NCBI GenBank assembly: GCA_964448045.1
Contig: CAYUVF010000089.1
Location: 1-8,668 of the forward strand
DNA length: 8,668 bases
Origin: CAYUVF01 sp964448045
GTDB lineage: Bacteria; Bacteroidota; Rhodothermia; Rhodothermales; Salinibacteraceae
Direction: 5' to 3'
Under the pieces are notes generated by a model. The model made no database searches and was not told the origin of the DNA. It saw nothing but the letters and a program-made list of their open reading frames with translations. Shown here one piece after another: positions 1 through 6,363 of this stretch (the first letter of the stretch is position 1; each line of letters opens with the position of its first letter). Both the position numbers and the translations under genes were made by a program.

Positions 1-141
1 GTGATCTTCATTGTTAAGCTACGGGTAATCGCTTGATTGGGAGAAACTTGATGGGTAGTGTAGCGTGCTGTAAGACTACGAATCGCCAAAATGAAACCTC
101 TCGCGTCGGTATTCAACCCGGCGCCCAAAGCAGAGACCCTT

Positions 142-513
142 ATGTACGCAATAGTCGACATCAAAGACAAACAGTTCAAGGTCCGGGAGAACGACACGAT
201 CTACGTCCCGCACCACGACGCCAACGTCGAAGACACACTGACGCTCGACCGAGTGCTGCTGCTCTCGGATGGCGAGGGCGATGTCACGATTGGCACGCCC
301 CATGTGGACGGAGCCTCGGTTACGGCCCGGGTCGTCGACCAGGTGAAGGGCGACAAAGTGATCGTCTTTAAGAAGAAACGCCGCAAGCGCTATCGTGTAA
401 AACGTGGGCACCGCCAGCAGTACACCAAGATCACCATCGAGTCCCTGAACCGGGGCAACGGTGGTACATCCGCCCAACCTGAAGAAGAGGCCGCCGAAAC
501 CGAAGACGCGTAA
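142..513 (+). CDS. rplU: 50S ribosomal protein L21
   Basis: This is L21, a large-subunit protein that binds 23S rRNA and assembles early in the 50S particle. The protein opens MYAIVDIKDKQFKV, a typical L21 start, and carries the family's basic signature KKKRRKRYRVKRGHRQQYT at residues 77-95. I place the start at 142. An in-frame ATG at 91 would add 17 residues that do not resemble L21. The product is 123 residues against about 100-105 usual. The excess is a C-terminal tail from about residue 103 that ends in an acidic stretch (EEEAAETEDA), unusual for an rRNA-binding protein but compatible with an acidic, possibly halophilic proteome. No clear Shine-Dalgarno sequence precedes the ATG. rpmA follows after 54 bases, the standard L21-L27 pairing. 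The bases before 142 hold no gene I can support and no convincing promoter. Identification is secure; the start is likely. Confidence 0.96.
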   Translation: MYAIVDIKDKQFKVRENDTIYVPHHDANVEDTLTLDRVLLLSDGEGDVTIGTPHVDGASVTARVVDQVKGDKVIVFKKKRRKRYRVKRGHRQQYTKITIESLNRGNGGTSAQPEEEAAETEDA

Positions 514-567
514 GCGGCGATCTCCTGTCCCTTTCGAGACTTTCTCACCCAATCCTCCTTATTCGCT

Positions 568-828
568 ATGGCTCATAAGAAAGGCATGGGTTCGACCCAG
601 AACGGTCGCGACTCCAACCCCAAGTACCTGGGCGTCAAAGCGTACGGCGGCGAATTTGTAACCGCGGGCAGCATCATCGTGCGCCAGCGCGGCACCAAGT
701 TCCACCCGGGCGCCAACGTCGGCCGGGGCGGTGACGATACGCTCTTTGCCAAAGAGAACGGCACGGTGCACTTCAAGCGCAGCCGCGGCAATCGCAAGTA
801 CGTCCACGTCGTCCCCGACGAGGCCTGA
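568..828 (+). CDS. rpmA: 50S ribosomal protein L27
   Basis: This is L27, a small basic 50S protein whose N-terminal tail reaches toward the peptidyl-transferase centre and helps position tRNA. The 86-residue product has the usual family length (about 85). It starts MAHKKGMGSTQNGRDS and carries the L27 signature around residues 34-48 (GSIIVRQRGTKFHPG). The N terminus begins directly with AHKKG, so it lacks the cleaved leader found on L27 of Firmicutes. It lies 54 bases after rplU on the same strand and is very probably co-transcribed with it. The obg GTPase gene that follows this pair in many bacteria is absent; a terminator hairpin comes 26 bases after the stop. The leader has no Shine-Dalgarno sequence and instead contains TCCTCCTTA at 553-561, which resembles the anti-Shine-Dalgarno end of 16S rRNA. 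Confidence 0.98.
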   Translation: MAHKKGMGSTQNGRDSNPKYLGVKAYGGEFVTAGSIIVRQRGTKFHPGANVGRGGDDTLFAKENGTVHFKRSRGNRKYVHVVPDEA

Positions 829-854
829 TTCCCATCCGACGTCCTCCTGGCATG

Positions 855-885
855 AGCCCCTGTCGCACGGCGATAGGGGCTTTTT
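855..885 (+). terminator. Rho-independent terminator of the rplU-rpmA operon
   Basis: AGCCCCTGTCGC (855-866) pairs with GCGATAGGGGCT (870-881). This gives a 12-bp stem with one G-U wobble and a 3-base ACG loop, followed by a run of T through 885. It begins 26 bases after the rpmA stop codon. The next plus-strand gene starts only 28 bases beyond it. Confidence 0.9.
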
Positions 886-913
886 GCATTGTCCCTTCTG
901 GCCCACTCCAGCC

Positions 914-2152
914 ATGTCACTGCGCGAACGCTACATCCTTCCCGATCCGCCCGAAAGCATTGAACTGCGGGCGTTTACGCACGGGCTTATGCCCAAGTCG
1001 GTCCCCGCGATGATGCAACGCTTCACGGAGGATTGGCGGCGTTTCGGCGTGGACGCCTGGAACGAGGTGCCCAACCACTGGCGCCCCGACTCCGACGAAT
1101 CGGTCGGATGGTGGACGCTGCCCGATTATCTGGGCGACACCTTCATCGCTCCGCTGCTCGGTGCCGAACCGGGCACGTGCATCCTCCAACCTAACGTGCA
1201 CTGGACAGTCCAGTGCCTGCTCTCTGCACCTGAACTCTGCGCCCGGGGAAGCGAGCTCGTGCTGACCGCACTGGAGTTTCCCTCCGTCCTCCACAGCGTC
1301 CAACAGTGGAATGATCTAATCGAACTGACGCCTGCGATCGTCCCGCCCGGCGATGACGGGTTTGTAGATCGCAACGCCGTGTTGGATACCATCGGTCCGA
1401 GCACGGCCGCAGTCATGCTTAGCCACGTGGGTTTCACGACAGGCGAGCGGCTCACGGATGCCTTTCTACAGCACGTTGCCGAACGCGCTCATGCCCACGA
1501 TGCCCTCCTGATCCTCGACGGATACCACAGCGCTGCGACGTTTCCGATTGATGTCGAAGCATTGGGTGCGGATGTGTACCTCGGCGGCCTGCTGAAGGAA
1601 GCATCCGGCTCTTCGGGAAACTCGTTTGTGTACGTGCGCCCGGATCTGGACCTGACGCCTCGCCTCACTGGATGGTTTGGCGATGCCAATCCGTTCGGGT
1701 TTGCGGAAACGCCCATCCCTCACCCGGACGTTCGCCGGCGCTTCATGGGAGGCACTACGGCGGTCGCCTCGATGTATCATGCCGTCGAGGGCCTGCGCAT
1801 TCTGCTGGATATAGGCCTCGATGTCGTCCGCGGGCATTCACTCAGGCTCGGCACCCAAGCCATCCAGGGCGCCGATGCCGCAGGGCTCTCCCTTCGCTCG
1901 CCGCGACCCTCCGAGCGCCGGAGTGCCATGGTTATCCTCGAAGTTGAAGACGCCCATCAGCTGTGTGCCTTTCTGAAGGACGAACACGCGATCTACACCG
2001 ACAGCCGCAAAAACCAGTATCTGCGGATGGCGCCCTTTGTCTGGAACACGCAGGATGAGGTACAACGGACTTTTGATACCATCGCACAGGCGCTGCAATC
2101 CGGGGCATATCGTGATTACGAGGCCTCTTCCTCGACGGGGCCCGTGACGTAA
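914..2152 (+). CDS. Kynureninase-like PLP-dependent enzyme (class V aminotransferase fold)
   Basis: This is a 412-residue fold-type I PLP enzyme. The co-factor Asp-x-x-His motif of class V enzymes is at residues 202-205 (DGYH, within LILDGYHSAATFPIDV). The probable Schiff-base lysine is Lys228 in GGLLKEASGSSGNSFVYV. Several stretches align by eye with kynureninases: TLPDYLGDTFIAPLLGAEPG near the N terminus, MLSHVGFTTGERL before the Asp, the WFGDANPFGF segment, and TDSRKNQYLRMAP at about 362-374, where Arg371 probably binds the substrate carboxylate. The sequence around the lysine (LLKEASGSS) differs from the usual kynureninase YKYLN-GGPG pattern, and no other tryptophan-degradation gene is nearby. 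The substrate is therefore uncertain; hydrolase, desulfurase-like or aminotransferase activity are all possible. I chose the ATG at 914 because any longer frame would run through rpmA and its terminator. There is no Shine-Dalgarno sequence. The stop is 3 bases from that of the converging peptidase gene. Confidence 0.82.
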   Translation: MSLRERYILPDPPESIELRAFTHGLMPKSVPAMMQRFTEDWRRFGVDAWNEVPNHWRPDSDESVGWWTLPDYLGDTFIAPLLGAEPGTCILQPNVHWTVQCLLSAPELCARGSELVLTALEFPSVLHSVQQWNDLIELTPAIVPPGDDGFVDRNAVLDTIGPSTAAVMLSHVGFTTGERLTDAFLQHVAERAHAHDALLILDGYHSAATFPIDVEALGADVYLGGLLKEASGSSGNSFVYVRPDLDLTPRLTGWFGDANPFGFAETPIPHPDVRRRFMGGTTAVASMYHAVEGLRILLDIGLDVVRGHSLRLGTQAIQGADAAGLSLRSPRPSERRSAMVILEVEDAHQLCAFLKDEHAIYTDSRKNQYLRMAPFVWNTQDEVQRTFDTIAQALQSGAYRDYEASSSTGPVT

Positions 2153-2155
2153 TCC

Positions 2156-3061
2156 TTACGGGGATTCAGCCGATGCGGCGGTCTCGGCGGAGACTTCGGC
2201 GCCGTGGCGGGGGTCGAGGTGGAAAAAGGCCTTGAGTGCCGCGAACAGCTCCGGGTGGCGCGCCTCCATCGTATCGGGCTGCTCGAAGAACACCTCCACG
2301 GCTACCGCAAAAAACTCCGAGGGCGCCGTCGCCCCGTACTGCCGGAGCATCGAATCACCTCGGCGGATCCGCTTCATCTCATCCCGAACGAGCGCCTGCC
2401 ACGACTGCTCGGAGGCCGGGTTGATGAGCGAGGGAATGCCATCGGCGCCGGTGTTCTCGAAATCAAACAGGTGGGCTAATTCGTGGAGAACTACGTTGCT
2501 CCCGTCATCGGGCACCGTCCAACTGGCCTGCACCGACTCCGCCGATAGCAGGATGGGCCCCTGCTGATGGGCCATTCCATCGAACTCGGCATAATCGCCG
2601 CCGAAATAGTTTTCATCGAAACTCCCTGGATAGAGCAAGACCGATTCGCCGCCGGGCAGCTCCCAGGTGGGACGCCCGTGCAGCAGGAGCGCTGCAGCGG
2701 CCGCCACGCTCAGGCGCAACTCATCGGTGACCTCGACGCCCTGGATGCCTTCGAAAGTGTGCTCATCGAGGAAGAACTGAATGTCGCGCTTGAAGCGAGC
2801 CCGACCACTCGGGGAGAGCCGATCGTACATCGCGACGTGATCGCGCAGCCACTGGGACCACGCCTCGGGAAACGGCCTACGAGCGGCCCGCCAGCGCCGG
2901 AGTGGGCGGCGCACTCCCCAGCCAAGAATCAGTAGCGCCGGGACCCATCCGATCCATGCCCCGTACGGCGTTGCGTGCCACCCGATGACTGCAACGCCCC
3001 CGCCAATAATGAGCGCCATCGCTACCGTGTGCAGCAGCGACGACGTGCGAACAATCTGCAT
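2156..3061 (-). CDS. Membrane-anchored MtfA-like zinc peptidase (M90 family)
   Basis: This gene encodes a 301-residue protein of the M90/MtfA metallopeptidase family. Escherichia coli MtfA is a zinc aminopeptidase that binds the glucose-regulation repressor Mlc; no Mlc homologue is visible here, so the partner is unknown. The zinc motif HELAH is at residues 193-197 with Glu194 as catalytic base. Glu256 in SEFFAVAVEVFFEQP is the likely third ligand. Other family hallmarks are WLRDHVAMYDRLSPSGRARF, EVTDELRLSVAAAAALLL and SVLLYPGSFDE. Two hydrophobic segments at about residues 11-28 and 35-50, followed by an arginine-rich stretch, suggest a membrane hairpin with the catalytic domain in the cytoplasm. 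E. coli MtfA is soluble. I chose the ATG at 3061. The frame stays open to 3199, but the added 46 residues look unconserved and cross an 11-bp tandem repeat. The C-terminal 15 or so residues are a low-complexity Ala/Glu/Ser tail. Confidence 0.85.
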   Translation of the reverse strand: MQIVRTSSLLHTVAMALIIGGGVAVIGWHATPYGAWIGWVPALLILGWGVRRPLRRWRAARRPFPEAWSQWLRDHVAMYDRLSPSGRARFKRDIQFFLDEHTFEGIQGVEVTDELRLSVAAAAALLLHGRPTWELPGGESVLLYPGSFDENYFGGDYAEFDGMAHQQGPILLSAESVQASWTVPDDGSNVVLHELAHLFDFENTGADGIPSLINPASEQSWQALVRDEMKRIRRGDSMLRQYGATAPSEFFAVAVEVFFEQPDTMEARHPELFAALKAFFHLDPRHGAEVSAETAASAESP

Positions 3062-3071
3062 GCGAGGCTTC

Positions 3072-3093
3072 TTGTTGTAGATTTGTTGTAGAT
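3072..3093. repeat. Perfect 11-bp tandem direct repeat upstream of the peptidase gene
   Basis: TTGTTGTAGAT occurs twice back to back (3072-3082 and 3083-3093). The repeat ends 10 bases before the chosen peptidase start on the minus strand, where it reads ATCTACAACAA twice. A unit of 11 is not a multiple of three, so copy-number change would shift any longer reading frame. This supports placing the array in the 5' leader. Confidence 0.85.
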
Positions 3094-3265
3094 GAGCATC
3101 TTTACCGATCCAGGCCGCGTCGTGATACCTACAAGCTGCCGGATTGATCAGACCCGACGCGGGGCGTAGAACATTTGAGGAGAGCTTGGGTATGGGCACA
3201 GGGTCGTAGCAAACCGAGGTGCGGCCACGCGGTCAATTTTTTGAATTAGCAGTCACGTTTCAAGA

Positions 3266-5344
3266 ATGGGTACTATGAACAAGCTCCGGGAGAACACCGG
3301 AGTGGTTCTCTGGATTTTGGTGATCGCATTCGGCATTGTCTGGGTGCTTCAGGATTCCGGAGCGTTTGACAACATCGGGCAACAGCCCCGCGATATCGCA
3401 GTCGTAAATGGCCAGTCCATCAGTTATGAGGAGTATCAGAATGCGCTCCAGCAGCAGCAGAATCAGATGCGGGAGCAAACGGGAGGCGAAATTCCCCCAC
3501 GGATGCTCGATATGCTCCGCGAGCGCACCTACACCTCGCTCGTCAACAACGCCCTGATGGAGCAGGAGATGGATCGCCTCGGCATCACCGTCACCGATGA
3601 TGAGGTGATGGACATGGTGTACGGCCCCACCCCCGATCCCTTCATCCGCCAGCAGTTCTCCGACTCGACGGGCCAGGTCAACCGCCAGCTGATCAACAAC
3701 GTAGCCCAGAATCCCGAAACGCGCCAGAGCTGGATTCAGATCGAGCAGTACCTGCGCAACAAGCGCCGCAGCCAGAAGATGAATAATCTGGTCGCGGCCA
3801 CTGTGCACGTATCCGAACAAGAGGTGCTCGATACGTATCGCCGCCGCAACCGCAGCGCAAGTGTCCGCTACGTTTCCCAGCGTTACACCACCGTGCCGAA
3901 CGACTCCATCACCGTCACCGAGGACGACCTCCGGGCCTACTACGACGACAACCGCAACGACTTCGAGCGGCCCAAGACCTACAGCCTCGATTACGTGACG
4001 CTGTCGCGGCAGCCCTCCTCCGAGGACTCCTCCGCCGTGCTGAATGACCTCAACCAGCTCCGCGATGAGTTCGCCGCGACCGATAACGACTCCCTCTTCC
4101 TCGCCGAGAACGCTTCTCAGCGCGACTTCTCCAGCAGCTTTTCCACGGCCGACGAGCTGGAAGGGCCGGTCGCCAGCGCCATCTACCCCGATCCGGAGCC
4201 GGGTGCGATCGTCGGGCCCATCGTTGCCGGACAGGCAGCCCACCTGGTAAAGGTGCTTGATACGCGCCCCGCTGAGGAGGTCGCCCTGCACGCCCGGCAC
4301 ATCCTGCTGCAATCTTCGAGCGAGAATGAGCAGTTCGCTCAGCAGGCGCGCGAGATCGTACAGCAGCTCGAAGAGGGCGCCGACTTTGCCGCCCTGGCCC
4401 GGCAGTATTCTGATGACCAGGGCAGCACCGCGAACGGAGGCGACCTCGGCTGGTTTGCACGCGGTCGCATGGTCGAAGCCTTCGAAGAGGCCGCCTTCAA
4501 TGCCGACGTCGGCGAGATCGTGGGACCGGTGAAGTCGCGCTTTGGCTATCACATCATCGAAGTGCTCGACCGTGCGGAGGAAGCGGTGCAGATTGCCGAT
4601 ATGGCGTACACGCTGCGCCCGAGCAACGCTACCCTCAGCGACATTAAGTACACCCTCGAAGACATCGCCTACTTCGCCGAAGAGCAGGGCTCCTTCGCCG
4701 AAGAGGCCGAAGCGCAGAACCTGAACCCCCAGCAGGTAGAGGTCGAAGCCGATCAGTCGAGCATTCCCGGCCTGGGCCAGAGCAGTACCATCACGACGTT
4801 CCTCGAATCAGCAGAAGAGGGCGCCATCAGTAACGTGATTGAACTCAACGACCAGTTTGCGGTTATCCACGTCCGGGATATTCAGGAGGCGGGCTACCGT
4901 CCGTTTGAGGACGTAAAAAACCAGATCCGTCCCCGCGTCGAGCTGCAGAAAAAGAAGGCGATCGTGACCGAGCGGATGCAGCGCGCCTTCCAGAATGGTA
5001 ATCTCGAACAACTGGCGAATGCCCTCGGCACCTCGATCCGCACGAACTCGGATGTGACGTTTGAAACGAACGTGGTGTCGGGCCTGGGCCGCGAACCGGC
5101 CTTTGCCGGAACCGTCTTCGGTTTGGAAGAAGGCGAGACCTCGTCCGTCGTGGAGGGTCAGAACGCGGCGTTTGTCGTGGAGGTAACGTCCTTCACCGAG
5201 CCGCCCGCGATCACCGATGCCCAGCGCGAGGAGATCCGCCAGGAGCTGCTCAACCAGCGGCGTCAGCAAGTCTCGAACGAGTGGATCACGTCACTGCGCG
5301 ACCGCGCCGAGATTCAGGATAACCGCTCGGTCTTCCGGCAGTAA
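3266..5344 (+). CDS. PpiD/SurA-like peptidyl-prolyl cis-trans isomerase, membrane-anchored foldase
   Basis: This 692-residue protein is a parvulin-type foldase of the PpiD architecture. Such proteins are tethered to the inner membrane, face the periplasm and assist newly exported envelope proteins. One N-terminal transmembrane helix lies at about residues 11-28 (VVLWILVIAFGIVWVL). A SurA/PpiD-like chaperone region follows, starting near IAVVNGQSISYEEYQNAL and running to about 200. A single clear parvulin domain spans about 340-436, with the hallmarks HARHIL (342-347), NGGDLGWFARG and GYHIIEVLD. The C-terminal third holds further PpiD-type sequence and degenerate parvulin-like tails. Length fits PpiD relatives (about 620-710). 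A second in-frame ATG three codons downstream (3275) could be the start. There is no Shine-Dalgarno sequence. The gene is a single unit, divergent from the peptidase gene and ending in a strong terminator. PpiD-like is safer than PpiD, since orthology is not proven. Confidence 0.92.
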   Translation: MGTMNKLRENTGVVLWILVIAFGIVWVLQDSGAFDNIGQQPRDIAVVNGQSISYEEYQNALQQQQNQMREQTGGEIPPRMLDMLRERTYTSLVNNALMEQEMDRLGITVTDDEVMDMVYGPTPDPFIRQQFSDSTGQVNRQLINNVAQNPETRQSWIQIEQYLRNKRRSQKMNNLVAATVHVSEQEVLDTYRRRNRSASVRYVSQRYTTVPNDSITVTEDDLRAYYDDNRNDFERPKTYSLDYVTLSRQPSSEDSSAVLNDLNQLRDEFAATDNDSLFLAENASQRDFSSSFSTADELEGPVASAIYPDPEPGAIVGPIVAGQAAHLVKVLDTRPAEEVALHARHILLQSSSENEQFAQQAREIVQQLEEGADFAALARQYSDDQGSTANGGDLGWFARGRMVEAFEEAAFNADVGEIVGPVKSRFGYHIIEVLDRAEEAVQIADMAYTLRPSNATLSDIKYTLEDIAYFAEEQGSFAEEAEAQNLNPQQVEVEADQSSIPGLGQSSTITTFLESAEEGAISNVIELNDQFAVIHVRDIQEAGYRPFEDVKNQIRPRVELQKKKAIVTERMQRAFQNGNLEQLANALGTSIRTNSDVTFETNVVSGLGREPAFAGTVFGLEEGETSSVVEGQNAAFVVEVTSFTEPPAITDAQREEIRQELLNQRRQQVSNEWITSLRDRAEIQDNRSVFRQ

Positions 5345-5369
5345 TTCAGTTGAATAGGTTTCCGATTCA

Positions 5370-6299
5370 TCAAGCGGACGAGGCCTCCTTCCTCGTCCGC
5401 TTTTTTTGTTGGACGCGTTCTTTAAGCTGCACCGGCTGCACCTCGTACGTCCCCCGAAAAACATAGGTCGCCGGTCCCTCCAGATAGAGGCCGGTGACGG
5501 CTCCCTCCTCGCGCACCAGTCCGGCGAGCAACCTCCCGCCAGGCATCTGGACAGCGACGCGGTCGGTGGCAACACGGCCTTGGTACCGAGCGACCACAGC
5601 CGCTGCGAGGGCCCCGGTGCCGCAGGCCCGCGTCTCGCCCTCGACGCCTTTCTCGTAGGTTCGCACCGCGAGGCGTGCTGGTTCGTCCGTCTGAGCATCA
5701 CCCGCGTCCAGCACCTGCACGAAGTTGGCGTTGGCCCCCGTCGGCGCAAAAGCGACGTCGTAGCGGATGCGCGGCCCTTGTTCCTCCACCGGCACCTCCG
5801 CGAGCCCATCGACGAAGCGGACAGCGTGCTCCGTGCCGGTCCACACATAATCAACGACCACCGGCTGCGGCGCGCTTGCCTCCAGGTGGACCGATGCCGC
5901 GTAGTCCTCCGGAGGCGGCACATAGAGCCGAACTTTCGGATGAGCCCCGCCGAGCAGCTCGGCCCGATACACGCCAGCATCCGATTCGAACTGCAGCGGA
6001 TTCGCCTCAATACCCGCATCGTGCGCAAACCGAGCGAGACAGCGAGCGCCATTGCCGCACATTGTCGCGCGCGACCCATCGGCATTGAAGTAGCGCATCC
6101 GGTAGTGATGCGCAGGCACCTCGGCCGGAGCAAGCGCGAGCAGCCCATCTGCCCCGATGCCGGTCCGCCGGGGGCACCACGCCGCCGCCAGTGCCGACAG
6201 CTCGGCATCGGAAAACCGGAAGAAGCGGTTATCAACGATGATAAAGTCGTTTTCGGCGCCGTGCATCTTGACGAAATCAACGATCAGCGGACGGCTCAT
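5370..6299 (-). CDS. dapF: Diaminopimelate epimerase
   Basis: DapF interconverts LL- and meso-diaminopimelate, giving the precursor for peptidoglycan and lysine, using two cysteines without a cofactor. Both are present: Cys81 in NADGSRATMCGNGARC and Cys226 in EGETRACGTGALAAA. The N-terminal KMHGAENDFIIVD motif is intact except that the usual G before Asn-Asp is Glu. In the position of the GNPH segment this protein has GTEH (155-158). The ATG at 6299 is preceded by AGAGGAAG, one of the few plausible Shine-Dalgarno sequences in the window. The frame stays open upstream to 6806 only as antisense of phoH. The product is 309 residues against about 275 usual. The last 18 or so residues are a basic tail (KERVQQKKRTRKEASSA) whose codons coincide with the terminator hairpin of the converging foldase gene. 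The gene diverges from phoH across 64 bases. Confidence 0.95.
   Translation of the reverse strand: MSRPLIVDFVKMHGAENDFIIVDNRFFRFSDAELSALAAAWCPRRTGIGADGLLALAPAEVPAHHYRMRYFNADGSRATMCGNGARCLARFAHDAGIEANPLQFESDAGVYRAELLGGAHPKVRLYVPPPEDYAASVHLEASAPQPVVVDYVWTGTEHAVRFVDGLAEVPVEEQGPRIRYDVAFAPTGANANFVQVLDAGDAQTDEPARLAVRTYEKGVEGETRACGTGALAAAVVARYQGRVATDRVAVQMPGGRLLAGLVREEGAVTGLYLEGPATYVFRGTYEVQPVQLKERVQQKKRTRKEASSA
5372..5407 (+). terminator. Rho-independent terminator of the PpiD-like gene, inside the dapF 3' end
   Basis: AAGCGGACGAGG (5372-5383) pairs perfectly with CCTCGTCCGCTT (5391-5402). The 12-bp stem has a 7-base loop and is followed by T to 5407. It lies 27 bases after the foldase stop. On the opposite strand the same bases are the final codons of dapF. 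The opposite orientation lacks a T run, so it should act only on the plus strand. Confidence 0.92.
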
Positions 6300-6327
6300 G
6301 GCTTCCTCTGAATTGGTTACAAAGATG

Positions 6328-6346
6328 TAGTGCGGTCTCGGCACTA
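6328..6346. promoter_or_regulatory. Inverted repeat in the dapF-phoH divergent spacer, possible operator
   Basis: TAGTGC (6328-6333) and GCACTA (6341-6346) form a perfect 6-bp inverted repeat with a 7-base spacer. It lies near the middle of the 64-base gap between the two divergent start codons. A further direct AGTGC copy lies at 6350-6354, inside a small GAGT-GCAG-ACTC palindrome (6349-6360). The position suits a regulator site affecting one or both genes, or a small RNA hairpin. Nothing in the sequence identifies a regulator, and no T run makes it a terminator. Confidence 0.35.
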
Positions 6347-6363
6347 TTGAGTGCAGACTCCGT

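Noticed and set aside
33..61. Possible TTGATT / TAGTGT promoter upstream of rplU
   Set aside because: The -10 match is only three of six and the consensus for this lineage is uncertain, so the evidence is too weak to annotate.
91..141. 17-residue N-terminal extension of L21 from the ATG at 91
   Set aside because: L21 proteins normally begin with MYAIV-type sequence, and the extra residues show no resemblance to the family.
731..913. Upstream extension of the kynureninase-like frame
   Set aside because: It would overlap rpmA in another frame and read through the terminator hairpin. The translation is Ser/Thr/Pro-rich frame-shifted rpmA.
3260..4552. 430-codon open frame on the minus strand inside the PpiD-like gene
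   Set aside because: It is antisense to a clearly conserved protein, its translation is low-complexity Val/Leu/Gly/His-rich with no motif, and long antisense frames are expected in GC-rich genes with strong third-position bias.
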